A stretch of 64,000 nucleotides of DNA from positions 868,001 to 932,000 of the forward strand of contig NZ_CP030771.1 of NCBI RefSeq assembly GCF_006088715.1. Direction: 5' to 3'. Source of the DNA: Streptomyces sp. YIM 121038. Its GTDB lineage: Bacteria > Actinomycetota > Actinomycetes > Streptomycetales > Streptomycetaceae. This document shows, piece by piece, positions 1 to 8,328 of this stretch. The notes beneath the pieces are model-generated. The model did not search any database, was not told the DNA's origin, and saw nothing but the letters and a program-made list of their open reading frames with translations. Both the position numbers and the translations under genes were made by a program. Positions within the stretch are counted from its first letter, which is position 1; every line of letters begins with the position of its first letter.

Positions 1-1
1 G

Positions 2-409
2 GGCGGCCGGGGCGCCGAGTTCGTCTTCGACGCCGTCGCCGGTCCGGGCGTGGTGGACCTGGCGAAGGCCGTCGCCCCCGGTGGCACGCTCTTCCTGTAC
101 GGGGCGCTGAGCGGCGAGGTCACCCCGTATCCCGGCTTCGACCTCGGCATGCCCGCGCTGAACATCCGCACCTACACCCTGCACGAGGTGACCACCGTGC
201 CCGAACGGCTGCGCCGCGCCGAGGCGTTCGTCGCCTCCGGCCTCGCCACCGGCGCGTTCGAGCCCGTGGTCGACCGCACCTTCCCCCTGGAGGAGATCGC
301 CGACGCGCACCGCTACATGGAGGCGGGCCGACAGGTGGGCAAGATCGTGGTGACCGTGGGGGCACACGCCGTGGGGACACACACGGACGGCGACGGCGCT
401 GTCGTCTGA
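2..409 (+). CDS. Zinc-type alcohol dehydrogenase / quinone oxidoreductase, C-terminal part
   Basis: The reading frame is open from the first bases of the window, so the start codon and most of the gene lie upstream. The visible 135 residues match the end of a medium-chain dehydrogenase/reductase: a Rossmann-fold half with FVFDAVAGPG, then GGTLFLYGALSG, and the closing PLEEIADAHRYMEAG...GKIVVTV that typifies quinone-oxidoreductase-like members. Such enzymes use NAD(P)H to reduce quinones, enones or aldehydes in the cytoplasm. The catalytic zinc or active-site region is outside the window, so the substrate and subclass cannot be judged. A short disordered tail follows the fold. The next gene converges on it 18 bp away. 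Confidence 0.85.
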   Translation, partial: GGRGAEFVFDAVAGPGVVDLAKAVAPGGTLFLYGALSGEVTPYPGFDLGMPALNIRTYTLHEVTTVPERLRRAEAFVASGLATGAFEPVVDRTFPLEEIADAHRYMEAGRQVGKIVVTVGAHAVGTHTDGDGAVV

Positions 410-427
410 GCGGTTCCGCGGAGGGGC

Positions 428-1330
428 CTAGCCGCCGCGCACCGCCCCGCCCGGGGGTGCCGTCCGGAAGTCCCCCGGCGTCCACCCCGTCGTCCGCCGG
501 AAGAACTTCCCGAAGTTCGCCGCCTCGTCGAAGCCCAGGCGGCGCCCGATCGCGGCGGCGCTCAGGTCGGTGTGGACCAGGAGCCGCTTGGCCTCAAGGG
601 CCACGCGCGCGTCGATGACGGCCTTCGCGGGCCGTCCGGTCGCGGCGAGGCAGGCCCGTGTGAGGGTCTTGGGGGTGGTGGCGAGCCGGTCGGCGTACAC
701 CGCCACCGAGCGTTCGGCGGCGAAGCCCTCCTCCACGGCCGTACGGAACCGGCCGAACAGTTCGCCGGGGCCGACCGGGGCGGGCTCGCCCTCCGGCTCC
801 GGGAGCAGCGCGATCCGCAGGAGCAGCGCCGCCAGGGTGTGGCGCAGCAGATCGGTGCCGAGGCCGCGCGGCCCCGTCTCGTACGCGTCGTGGGCGGTGC
901 CCAGCAGGTCGGTGAGGCGCGTGAGGTCCCTGAGGTCGGGGCCTCGCGCGCGCCAGTGCGCGGGCGCGAAAGGGTCGTCGAGGAGGGGTCCGATCCGCAG
1001 GGGCGGCGGGAAGTCGGGCGTGAACAGCACGAGGCGGGCGCCGAGCCCCGGCTCACGGGCGTAGGCGTGGACCTGACCGGGCCTGATCCACAGCAGGGTG
1101 CCGGGGCGGCAGTCGTGGCCGACGAAATCGACCATGTGAGTGCCGTGCCCGCGCGTGACCAGGACGAGCAGGTGGAAGTCAAGGCGCTGCGGCCCGCCGC
1201 TGCCCTGGTCAGGGGCGTGCTCGCGCTCCTCGGCGAGGGTCCGCACGTCGATGCCGAGGGCCGGGCAGTGCGGGTTGCGATAGCTGATGTCGCTGATCGG
1301 CGCCGCAGACGGTTGTCCGTTTTTGACCAT
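428..1330 (-). CDS. AraC-family transcriptional regulator
   Basis: A 300-residue one-component regulator. The N-terminal half is a cupin-like ligand-binding domain (DFHLLVLVTRGHGTHMVDFVG, then PGTLLWIRPGQVHAYA, the usual beta-barrel signature of AraC sensors). The C-terminal 100 residues hold two helix-turn-helix motifs: YADRLATTPKTLTRACLAA, and LSAAAIGRRLGFDEAANFGK followed by FFRRTTGWTPGDFR. The frame runs further upstream, but the ATG at 1330 is preferred because the added residues look like intergenic DNA and would overlap the divergent gene. It is transcribed divergently from the exchanger-like membrane protein with 131 bp between them, so that gene is the obvious candidate target. The ligand is unknown. 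Confidence 0.9.
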   Translation of the reverse strand: MVKNGQPSAAPISDISYRNPHCPALGIDVRTLAEEREHAPDQGSGGPQRLDFHLLVLVTRGHGTHMVDFVGHDCRPGTLLWIRPGQVHAYAREPGLGARLVLFTPDFPPPLRIGPLLDDPFAPAHWRARGPDLRDLTRLTDLLGTAHDAYETGPRGLGTDLLRHTLAALLLRIALLPEPEGEPAPVGPGELFGRFRTAVEEGFAAERSVAVYADRLATTPKTLTRACLAATGRPAKAVIDARVALEAKRLLVHTDLSAAAIGRRLGFDEAANFGKFFRRTTGWTPGDFRTAPPGGAVRGG

Positions 1331-1461
1331 GACTGCTCCCGAAGATACCTCGTGTTCCGGGTGGGGCGCAGCGAGTGTGGAGGGGTGCCGGAAAGCCCTC
1401 CGGCCCCGCAACGGGAGGACGGCCGAACGCCTTCCCCCTGGCATCGCCCACGGAGGCCGCG

Positions 1462-2691
1462 ATGACCCTGACCTCGCCCACTCCCTCCGCCCCGCCCCGG
1501 GCACCCGCCGTGCGCGGCCGCCTCCTGCTGGCCGCCCTCGCCGCGGCCCCGGCCGTCGTGCTGCGGCTCGGCGGGGCCGAGCCCGGCCCCGCCGTGGGCA
1601 TGCTGGTCTTCGGCCTGGGCGTGCTCGCCGCCGCCGTGCTCCTGATGTGGGCCGCGGAGACCGCGCGCGCCGACATCTCCGGCGCGCTCGCCCTGGCGCT
1701 CCTCGCCTTCATCGCCGTCCTGCCGGAGTACGCCGTGGACCTGTACTTCGCGTACACCGGCGGCAGCGACCCCGCCAACGCGGCGTACGCGGCGGCGAAC
1801 ATGACCGGCGCCAACCGGCTCCTGATCGGCGTGGGCTGGCCCCTGGTCGCCCTCGCGGGCTATCTGGCCGCCCGCAGGAGCGGGGCCCGCCCGGCCGTCG
1901 CGAGCACCACGCTCGGCGCGCACCGGCGCGTGGACATCGGCTTCCTCGCCGTGGCCGCCGTGTTCGCGTTCGTCCTGCCCCTGACGCGGCAGATCGCCTG
2001 GTACGTGCCGCTGCTCATCATCCCCTGGTACGGCTTCTACCTGTGGCGCGTCGCCCGCTCGGGCCCCGGTGAGGAAGAGGAGTTCACGGGCGTGCCCGCG
2101 CGGCTCGCCCGGCTCCCCCGGCGCCGGCGCAGGCTGACGACCACGGCGCTGTTCACGGCGGCGGCCGCGGTCGTCTTCGCCGCCGCCGAGCCCTTCGCGA
2201 CCTCGCTGATCTCGGCGGGCGGTTCCCTGGGCGTCGACCGGTTCCTGCTGGTGCAGTGGGTCGCGCCGCTCGCCACCGAGGCGCCCGAGCTGATCGTCGC
2301 GGTCGTCTTCGCCTGGCGGCTGCGGGCGGACGACGGGCTCGGGGCGCTGCTCTCCAGCAAGGTCAACCAGTGGACGCTGCTCGTCGGGCTGCTGCCCGTG
2401 GCGTATCTCGTCGGCGGCGGCGGCTTCGGGATGCCGCTCGTGGGGCGCCAGGTGGACGAGGTCGCGCTGACGGCCGCGCAGACGGTGCTCGCCGTCGTCA
2501 TCCTGCTGGACCTGCGCTTCCGGCTCTGGGAGGCGGCCACGCTGTTCGGCCTCTTCGCCGCCCAGTTCCTGCTTCCCGCGGAGAGCGCCCGCCTCGTCCT
2601 CACCTACGTCTACCTGGGCCTGGCCGCCGTCCTCCTCGTGCCACGGCTGCGGCACGTGGCGCCGTCACTGCGGGCGATCGGCGGCCGGTGA
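1462..2691 (+). CDS. Sodium/calcium-exchanger-family integral membrane protein
   Basis: A 409-residue polytopic membrane protein with about ten hydrophobic segments. Two related segments contain the acidic and polar residues expected of the alpha repeats of the cation/Ca2+ exchanger superfamily: IAVLPEYAVDLYFAY followed by ANMTGANRLLIGVGWPL, and in the second half ATEAPELIVAVVFAW followed by SSKVNQWTLLVGLLPVAY. These would line the ion path in antiporters that move Ca2+ or other cations against Na+ or H+. Start chosen at ATG 1462 because GGAGG lies at 1452-1456 with a 5-nt spacer; an upstream in-frame start lacks this. It is divergent from an AraC regulator. The transported ion is not deducible. 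Confidence 0.85.
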   Translation: MTLTSPTPSAPPRAPAVRGRLLLAALAAAPAVVLRLGGAEPGPAVGMLVFGLGVLAAAVLLMWAAETARADISGALALALLAFIAVLPEYAVDLYFAYTGGSDPANAAYAAANMTGANRLLIGVGWPLVALAGYLAARRSGARPAVASTTLGAHRRVDIGFLAVAAVFAFVLPLTRQIAWYVPLLIIPWYGFYLWRVARSGPGEEEEFTGVPARLARLPRRRRRLTTTALFTAAAAVVFAAAEPFATSLISAGGSLGVDRFLLVQWVAPLATEAPELIVAVVFAWRLRADDGLGALLSSKVNQWTLLVGLLPVAYLVGGGGFGMPLVGRQVDEVALTAAQTVLAVVILLDLRFRLWEAATLFGLFAAQFLLPAESARLVLTYVYLGLAAVLLVPRLRHVAPSLRAIGGR

Positions 2692-2729
2692 GCGACCACG
2701 GCCGTGGCACACGCCGTCCCTGGAGGCCC

Positions 2730-5700
2730 TCACGCGTCCCGGGGCACCCTCGCCGGATCGACCCGGGCCAGGGCCGCGGCCCTGTCCAGGCGCCAGCCGC
2801 TCTCGTACGCCTCGGCGAAGCGCTCGGCTCCGAGCTCCGCCCGGCCGCGGCCGCTCACCGCGCCGACCTGGGGGTCGGTGGGGTCGTGCGCGCCGCGCAG
2901 CCGGGCGGCCGCGCCGAGCAGGACGGCGGCCTCGTCGAAGCGCCCGCGCAGCGCGGCGAGGCCCGCCACGGTCACCGCCACGATCGCCACGACCGGCATG
3001 TCCCGGCTGCTGACCGCCATGGCGTACGCCCGGCCCAGTGCCTCTTCGGCGCCCGGGCCGTCGCCGAGCGCGAGGCACAGCGCGCCCCGCAGGGCACCGA
3101 GCACCGCCTGGCCGTGGTCACAGTCGAACAGGGCCCGCTCGGTGCGGGCGGCGGCGATCGACTCGGCCAGGTCGCGCGGTCGGGGCAGCGCTCCGGTGCC
3201 TATCGACAGAGCGGCTTCCCACGCGTCGAGCAGCACGGCCGTCCCGGGCAGCGCGGAGCGCAGCACGCGCTCCCGGGCCACGGCGATCGTCTCAGCCGCC
3301 CGCGCGGCCTCACCGAGCCGCACGTACAGGTCGATCAGGCGCAGGTCGACGTACACCTCGTCGGTGAGGCTGAGCGAACCGAACGCGTCGGCCAGCCGTT
3401 TGGCCTCGTTCAGGTCGGCCACGGCGCCGCTGAGGTCACCGTCGTACTGCCGCGTCAGGGCGCGCAGGGGCAGCGCCCTGGCCAGGCCCCAGCGGTCGCC
3501 CGCCCGGGTGAAGCACTCCAGGGCGGCCCGCACGTCGCCGCCCACTTCCTCGAAGCGGCCGTCGTTCTCGGCGAGATGGGCCCGCAGCAGACGGGCCGTC
3601 CCGGCCGTCCAGGCGTCGGGCGCGGCGGTCAGCTCCGCGAGGAGCGTGGCAGGCACCTCGGTCCCGACGAGCGGGGCGAGGCCGACCACGGTCAGGACGC
3701 CGCAGAGGCCCGGCAGGTCCGGTCGGCTCAGGCGCTCGGGGCGGCTCAGCAGGCGGCCGACGAGCGCCCGCAGTTCCGCGCGCCGCTCATCGGGCCAGTG
3801 GCCGACCCGCTCTCCGCCCCGGGGGACGAGGGTGTTGAGCACCAGCAGCCCTTCGGCGACTTCGCACCGCACGTCCGGCCGCTCGACCGGCAGGGCGACC
3901 GCCTCGGCCAGCCAGTAGGCCGCGTCGGCGTGCCGCCCGAGCATCTGCCAGTACCAGCTCAGGTCCAGCGCGAGCGTGAGGGCGCTCGCGGCGTCGCCGG
4001 TGGCGCAGAGGTGGCGCAGGGCGGCGAGCACGTTGGCGTACTCGGCGTGCAGCTCGTGCAGCGCGTCGAGTTGCACGGGGCCGCGGAGCAGCGGGTCCTG
4101 GTGGGCGGTCCACGCGGCGAAGTAGCGCGCGGCGAGGTCGCGCACGCCGGTCAGCACGCCCTGCTCGGCCAGCCGCTCCTGGCCGTACTCGCGGAGGGTC
4201 TCCAGCATCCGGTACCGGCCGGTGTCCGGCGCCAGGTGCAGCAACGACCGGTCGACCAGGGCGGCGAGCAGCTCCGGGACCTCGGCGGCGGGCACCGGGG
4301 TGCCCGCGCAGACCGCCGCCGCCGAGGCCGGGGTGACGCCGCCGGGCAGGACCGAGACGCGCTCCGCGACCGCGCGGGCGTCGGGGCCGAGCAGGTCCCA
4401 GCTCCAGGCGATGACCGCGCGCAGCGTGCGGTGCCGGGGCAGCGCGGTCCGACTGCCGGTGGTGAGCAGCCGGAACCGGTCGGAGAGCCCGGCGGCCAGG
4501 CCGGTCAGCGACAGCGTGCGCAGCCGGGCCGCGGCCAGTTCGAGGGCGAGCGGCAGGCCGTCCAGGCTGCGGACGACGCGCAGCACGTCGTCGAGGTTGT
4601 CCTCGTGGACGTCGAACCCGGGCCGCACGGCCGCCGCCCGCTCGGTGAACAGGCGCACCGACGGCGCCCGGCGGGCCTGTTCGGCCTCCGCGTGCGGCCC
4701 GGGCAGGGCGAGCGGGCCGAGCGGGACCAGCGCCTCGCCGTCGACCGCCAGGGGTGCGCGGCTCGTGGCCAGGACCCGCAGCGCGGCACAGCGGGTCAGC
4801 AGCGCCGTGACCAGGTGCGCCACGGCGTCGATCAGGTGCTCGCAGTTGTCCACCACGAGCAGGCTCTCGCGGCCGTCCAACTGGTCGACCAGTACGTCGA
4901 GTTCGTCGGCCCGGTGGCCGCGCAGCCCGGCCGCGGCCGCGAACAGCGCCGAGCCGCGCAGCCCGATGGCGGCCAGCAGGGCCGCGCCGACCTTGGCGGG
5001 CTCGGTGACGGAGGCGAGGTCGATCAGCCACACGCCGTCGGGGTGGGCGTGCCGGTGGCGGCGGGCGGCCTCGACCGCCAGGCGCGTCTTGCCCGCGCCG
5101 CCGGGACCGACCACGGTCACCAGGCGCCCGGTGGCGAGCAGGGCGTCGATCCGGGCCAGGTCGTCGTCGCGGCCGATGAAGCTGGTCAGCGGCGCGGGCA
5201 GGTTGCCGCTCCTGATCCGGGTGGCGTCGGGGGCGGGCCGCTCGGCGCGCAGCAGCGACAGGTGGCGTGCGCTCAACGCGGCGCCCGGCTCGGTGCCGAG
5301 GGCGTCGGCCAGGCTCTCGCGGACCCGCTCGTACAGGGCCAGGGCGTCGGCCTGGCGCCCCTGGGCGGCGAGCGCGTCCATCAGGAGCGCGGCGGCGCGC
5401 TCGTGGACGGGGTGTTCGGCGAGCAGCGCGGCGAGGCGGGCGGCGGCCGCCTCGGCCCGGCCGAGGGCCAGTTCGGCGTCGGCGAGGTCGGTGACGGCCT
5501 CGACCGAGGCGTGGGCAAGCCGGACCGCGACGGCGGGCGCCACCGCGGCGACGGCCGCGGGTTCGGTGCCGGGGCGGTCGCCCCACAGCGCCACGGCCTC
5601 GCCGAGCAGGCCCGCCGCGCCAGACAGGTCACCGGCGCGCAGCCGGTCGCGGCCCGCGCCGGCGAGCTGTTCGAAGCGCAGCGCGTCCACGTCGGCCGCG

Positions 5701-6074
5701 TCCACGGCCAGGTGGTAGCCGCCCGCGAGCTGGGTGACGGCACCGGCCGAGCCGAGGGTCCGGCGCAGCCGCGACACGAGGGCCTGCAGGGCGTGGCCCG
5801 GACCGGACGGCGGATCCTCGGCCCAGATCGCCTCGATGAGGGCGCTCGCCCCGACCGCGTGGCCGCCCGCGAGGGCGAGTCGTGCGACCAGGGCCCGCGA
5901 CCGGGCGCCCGGCACGGGCAGGACCGCGTCGCCGCGGCGCACCTGGAAGGCGCCGAGCAGCGTGACACGCAGCCGCGTGCCGCTCGCGGCACGGACCCGC
6001 GCGTCCGTCGTGACACGAAGCCGCGTCCCCCCGTTCATCCTCCGATCCTCACACACAAGCGGGCGGTTCCTCAC
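2730..6074 (-). CDS. AfsR/SARP-type STAND transcriptional regulator (SARP-BTAD-NB-ARC-TPR)
   Basis: A 1114-residue regulator of the AfsR class. Residues about 35-110 form the OmpR-like winged helix (RLRVTLLGAFQVRRG...ALVSRLRRTLG), about 115-275 the bacterial transcriptional activation domain (BTAD), and about 295-560 an NB-ARC ATPase with Walker A GPGGAGKT at 323-330 and Walker B LLVVDNCEH near 405-413. The C-terminal half is helical and TPR-like. Proteins of this type activate promoters of secondary metabolism or morphology, with ATP hydrolysis as the switch. The start is uncertain: GTG 6074 has no clear ribosome-binding site, and ATG 6038 has GGAGG directly against it; both keep the SARP domain. 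It is divergent from the FAD monooxygenase gene at 6187, a plausible target. Confidence 0.9.
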   Translation of the reverse strand: MRNRPLVCEDRRMNGGTRLRVTTDARVRAASGTRLRVTLLGAFQVRRGDAVLPVPGARSRALVARLALAGGHAVGASALIEAIWAEDPPSGPGHALQALVSRLRRTLGSAGAVTQLAGGYHLAVDAADVDALRFEQLAGAGRDRLRAGDLSGAAGLLGEAVALWGDRPGTEPAAVAAVAPAVAVRLAHASVEAVTDLADAELALGRAEAAAARLAALLAEHPVHERAAALLMDALAAQGRQADALALYERVRESLADALGTEPGAALSARHLSLLRAERPAPDATRIRSGNLPAPLTSFIGRDDDLARIDALLATGRLVTVVGPGGAGKTRLAVEAARRHRHAHPDGVWLIDLASVTEPAKVGAALLAAIGLRGSALFAAAAGLRGHRADELDVLVDQLDGRESLLVVDNCEHLIDAVAHLVTALLTRCAALRVLATSRAPLAVDGEALVPLGPLALPGPHAEAEQARRAPSVRLFTERAAAVRPGFDVHEDNLDDVLRVVRSLDGLPLALELAAARLRTLSLTGLAAGLSDRFRLLTTGSRTALPRHRTLRAVIAWSWDLLGPDARAVAERVSVLPGGVTPASAAAVCAGTPVPAAEVPELLAALVDRSLLHLAPDTGRYRMLETLREYGQERLAEQGVLTGVRDLAARYFAAWTAHQDPLLRGPVQLDALHELHAEYANVLAALRHLCATGDAASALTLALDLSWYWQMLGRHADAAYWLAEAVALPVERPDVRCEVAEGLLVLNTLVPRGGERVGHWPDERRAELRALVGRLLSRPERLSRPDLPGLCGVLTVVGLAPLVGTEVPATLLAELTAAPDAWTAGTARLLRAHLAENDGRFEEVGGDVRAALECFTRAGDRWGLARALPLRALTRQYDGDLSGAVADLNEAKRLADAFGSLSLTDEVYVDLRLIDLYVRLGEAARAAETIAVARERVLRSALPGTAVLLDAWEAALSIGTGALPRPRDLAESIAAARTERALFDCDHGQAVLGALRGALCLALGDGPGAEEALGRAYAMAVSSRDMPVVAIVAVTVAGLAALRGRFDEAAVLLGAAARLRGAHDPTDPQVGAVSGRGRAELGAERFAEAYESGWRLDRAAALARVDPARVPRDA

Positions 6075-6186
6075 GTCAGGGCCGCGCCCCCGCGCCCGCT
6101 CGTCAGCACCGCGTGTGCCCCGTGTGAAGGGCCCTCAAGAGCCTTGGCGCGTCCCCGAAACCGGCTTCGGACAGAGGAGTTTCGTC

Positions 6187-7725
6187 ATGCACGACGTGGT
6201 GATCGTGGGCGCGGGCCCGGTCGGCCTCTTCCTGGCCTGCGAACTGGGCCTCGCGGGCTGCTCCGTCCTCGTCCTCGAACGGGAGCCGGAGCCGGGCTCG
6301 CCGGGGCGGGCGTACCCGCTCGGGATGCGGGGCCTGTCCCCCGGGTCGGCCGAGGCGTTCCACCGCCGCGGCATGCTGCTCCCCTTGCTGGCGGCGTCGG
6401 GCGCCCCCGACGCCGTCGGCCAGGACGCCGACGCTGACGCCGACGCTGACGCTGACGAGCCGTCACCTCCCCGTGGCGTGGGCCACTTCGCCGGCATGGT
6501 GCTCGATCCGGCCGTGGTCGACCTCGCCGCCCTGCCGTTCCGGCTCCCCGGCCCCGCGGCGGACGGCCTGTTCACGCACCTCGAAGCGGTCGAGAGGGTG
6601 CTGGCCGAGCGGGCGGACGAGCTCGGTGTGGAGATCAGACGGGGCGTCACGGTCGAGGACGTCGTACAGGACGACGGGAGCGTGGTCGCGCACACCGGCG
6701 AGCAGGGGTACGAAGCGCGCTGGCTCGTCGGCTGCGACGGCGGGCGCAGCGCGGTGCGCGGCCGCGCGGGCTTCGCGTTCGTGGGCACCGAACCGCAGTT
6801 CACCGGCTACGTCATGCTCGCCGATGTCAGCGACCCCGACGAGCTGGCCATGGGGATCCATCTGACGCCGCAGGGCATGTACCTCCGCTTGTCCCCCGAG
6901 CACATCGGCGTAATGGACTGCGACGGCGGCGCGTACGACCGGACCCGGCAGCCGACCGCCGAGCACCTCCAGACGGTGCTGCGGCGCGTGTCCGGCACCG
7001 GTGTGACGCTGGGCGCCGTCCATCGCGCCTCGACGTTCACCGACCGGGCGATGCAGGCGACGACGTACCGGCGCGGGCGCGTCCTGCTCGCGGGGGACTC
7101 CGCGCACATCCACTCCCCCACCGGTGGCCAGGGGCTCAACCTCGGCATCGGCGACGCCGTGAACCTGGGCTGGAAGCTCGCGGCGACCGTGCGCGGCCAC
7201 GCGCCGGACGGGCTCCTCGACACCTACACCCGCGAACGGCATCCGGTCGGCGCCCGGGTGCTCGACTGGACGCGCGCCCAGGCCGCGGTGATGAGGCCGG
7301 ACCCGCACGGCTGGGCGCTCCGGGAGGTGCTGCGCGACCTGCTCGCGACCCGTGACGGCACGACCCAGGTGTTCGAGCGGGTGTCGGGGACGTCGATCCG
7401 CTACGACCTCGGCAGCGAGCAGCCGCTGGTCGGCCGCAACGCCCCGGAGTTCCGTCTCGAGAACGGCACCCGCCTCGGCGAGTTGCTGCGGGACGGACAG
7501 GGCGTCGCGCTCGACTTCAGCGCCGGCCGCCGTCTGCGTGCCGCGACGGCGGGCAGGCGGGGCCGACTGCGGTACGCGGCCGGGGCCGCGCGGAACGACC
7601 TCGGACTGGACGCCGTCCTCGTCCGGCCGGACGGCGTCATCGCCTGGGCGGGCGCGCGCGACTTCGGCCCCGCGGACCTCGAAGGGTTCGAGCGGGCCGC
7701 CGACAGGTGGTTCGGCACGTCGTGA
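6187..7725 (+). CDS. FAD-dependent aromatic hydroxylase (PheA/TfdB family)
   Basis: A 512-residue class A flavoprotein monooxygenase. It opens with the dinucleotide-binding fingerprint VVIVGAGPVGLFLACELGLAG, has a DG-type motif (LVGCDGGRSAVRGRAG), the second FAD motif RVLLAGDSAHIHSPTGGQG followed by NLGIGDAVNLGWKLA, and a thioredoxin-like C-terminal domain ending in LVRPDGVIAWAG, the layout of the PheA/TfdB FAD_binding_3 family acting on phenols and polyketide-like aromatics. ATG 6187 is preceded by GAGGAG at 6174-6179. It is divergent from the AfsR-type regulator and stands alone, without a visible polyketide cluster. An Asp-Ala repeat is inserted after residue 79. Substrate unknown. Confidence 0.9.
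   Translation: MHDVVIVGAGPVGLFLACELGLAGCSVLVLEREPEPGSPGRAYPLGMRGLSPGSAEAFHRRGMLLPLLAASGAPDAVGQDADADADADADEPSPPRGVGHFAGMVLDPAVVDLAALPFRLPGPAADGLFTHLEAVERVLAERADELGVEIRRGVTVEDVVQDDGSVVAHTGEQGYEARWLVGCDGGRSAVRGRAGFAFVGTEPQFTGYVMLADVSDPDELAMGIHLTPQGMYLRLSPEHIGVMDCDGGAYDRTRQPTAEHLQTVLRRVSGTGVTLGAVHRASTFTDRAMQATTYRRGRVLLAGDSAHIHSPTGGQGLNLGIGDAVNLGWKLAATVRGHAPDGLLDTYTRERHPVGARVLDWTRAQAAVMRPDPHGWALREVLRDLLATRDGTTQVFERVSGTSIRYDLGSEQPLVGRNAPEFRLENGTRLGELLRDGQGVALDFSAGRRLRAATAGRRGRLRYAAGAARNDLGLDAVLVRPDGVIAWAGARDFGPADLEGFERAADRWFGTS
6424..6459 (+). repeat. In-frame Asp-Ala microsatellite
   Basis: Twelve consecutive codons alternate GAC with GCC/GCT and end with GAG, giving DADADADADADE in the FAD monooxygenase. 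The 6-bp unit suggests slippage. It lies in a surface loop region between the FAD-binding strands and is not part of any catalytic motif. Confidence 0.9.
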
Positions 7726-7808
7726 CACCCAGAGACGGTACGGCCCCCGGGCGCGCTCGGAGTGCCACGCCGTCCCGCACGGCCCGAAGACCCGGGCCGC
7801 GCGGGACC

Positions 7809-8204
7809 TCACAGGGCGATGAGCCCCGCGGGCGTGGGCCGGAACCCGCAGGCGTCGAAGTAGAACGGCGCCAGCCCGTCGTCGAAGTCGACGTGCAGCC
7901 ACTCGCACCCGGCCGCCCGGGCGCGCCGCGCGGCCTCGGCGACGAGCCCCGCACCGACCCCGGAGCGCCGCCGCCCCGTGGCGACGACCGTGTCCAGGAC
8001 GAAGGCGTGCACGCCGCCGTCCCACGCCACGTTCACGAAGCCCGCCAGGTCGCCGCCGTCGCGCGCGCAGACCCAGCCGAGGCTGTGGCGGCGCACCTGG
8101 CCGAGCCAGTCGATGTACAGGACCGGGTGGCCGAAGCCCTGCGCGTGCAGCGCGTTGACGGCCGCGTTGTCGAAGTCACCGCGCCATTCGTACGTGATCG
8201 TCAT
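7809..8204 (-). CDS. GNAT-family N-acetyltransferase
   Basis: A 131-residue acetyltransferase. The acetyl-CoA binding segment is seen at VLDTVVATGRRRSGVGAGL (motif A, R-R-x-G-V-G-A), preceded by the beta4 strand LAGFVNVAWDGG and followed by CEWLHVDFDDGLAPFYFDACGFRP, the typical closing motif B. GNAT enzymes transfer an acetyl group from acetyl-CoA to an amine of a small molecule or protein. ATG 8204 is chosen because the family fold starts at once there (MTITYEWRGDFDN); the upstream extension is low-complexity. It converges on the monooxygenase gene and is divergent from the MarR-GNAT fusion gene. Substrate unknown. Confidence 0.85.
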   Translation of the reverse strand: MTITYEWRGDFDNAAVNALHAQGFGHPVLYIDWLGQVRRHSLGWVCARDGGDLAGFVNVAWDGGVHAFVLDTVVATGRRRSGVGAGLVAEAARRARAAGCEWLHVDFDDGLAPFYFDACGFRPTPAGLIAL

Positions 8205-8311
8205 GGCGCCGAGGCTCTCATGCGCCGCCGGGACGGCCCGACCGTGCCCCACCGCGCCGCACCACGCCGCGCCTGCGAACCTCGCCGTTCCTCCGCCGAA
8301 GCCCGATGCCC

Positions 8312-8325
8312 CTGACTAAAGTCAG
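8312..8325. promoter_or_regulatory. Palindromic MarR-type operator at the start of the MarR-GNAT gene
   Basis: CTGACTAAAGTCAG is an inverted repeat with 6-bp arms (CTGACT / AGTCAG) around AA. It ends 3 bp before the ATG at 8329, so a protein bound here would cover the transcription or translation start. The position is typical of MarR autoregulation. The half-site TGACT resembles sites of related actinobacterial MarR proteins as I remember them; binding is inferred. Confidence 0.6.
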
Positions 8326-8328
8326 AGA

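Noticed and set aside
562..2655. A 697-codon minus-strand frame over the AraC/exchanger pair
   Set aside because: Spans two divergent genes with recognisable families; low-complexity Gln/Arg/Gly protein.
2256..6437. A 1393-codon open frame on the plus strand
   Set aside because: Antisense to the AfsR-type regulator and overlapping the exchanger and FAD genes; composition is shadow-like with no motifs.
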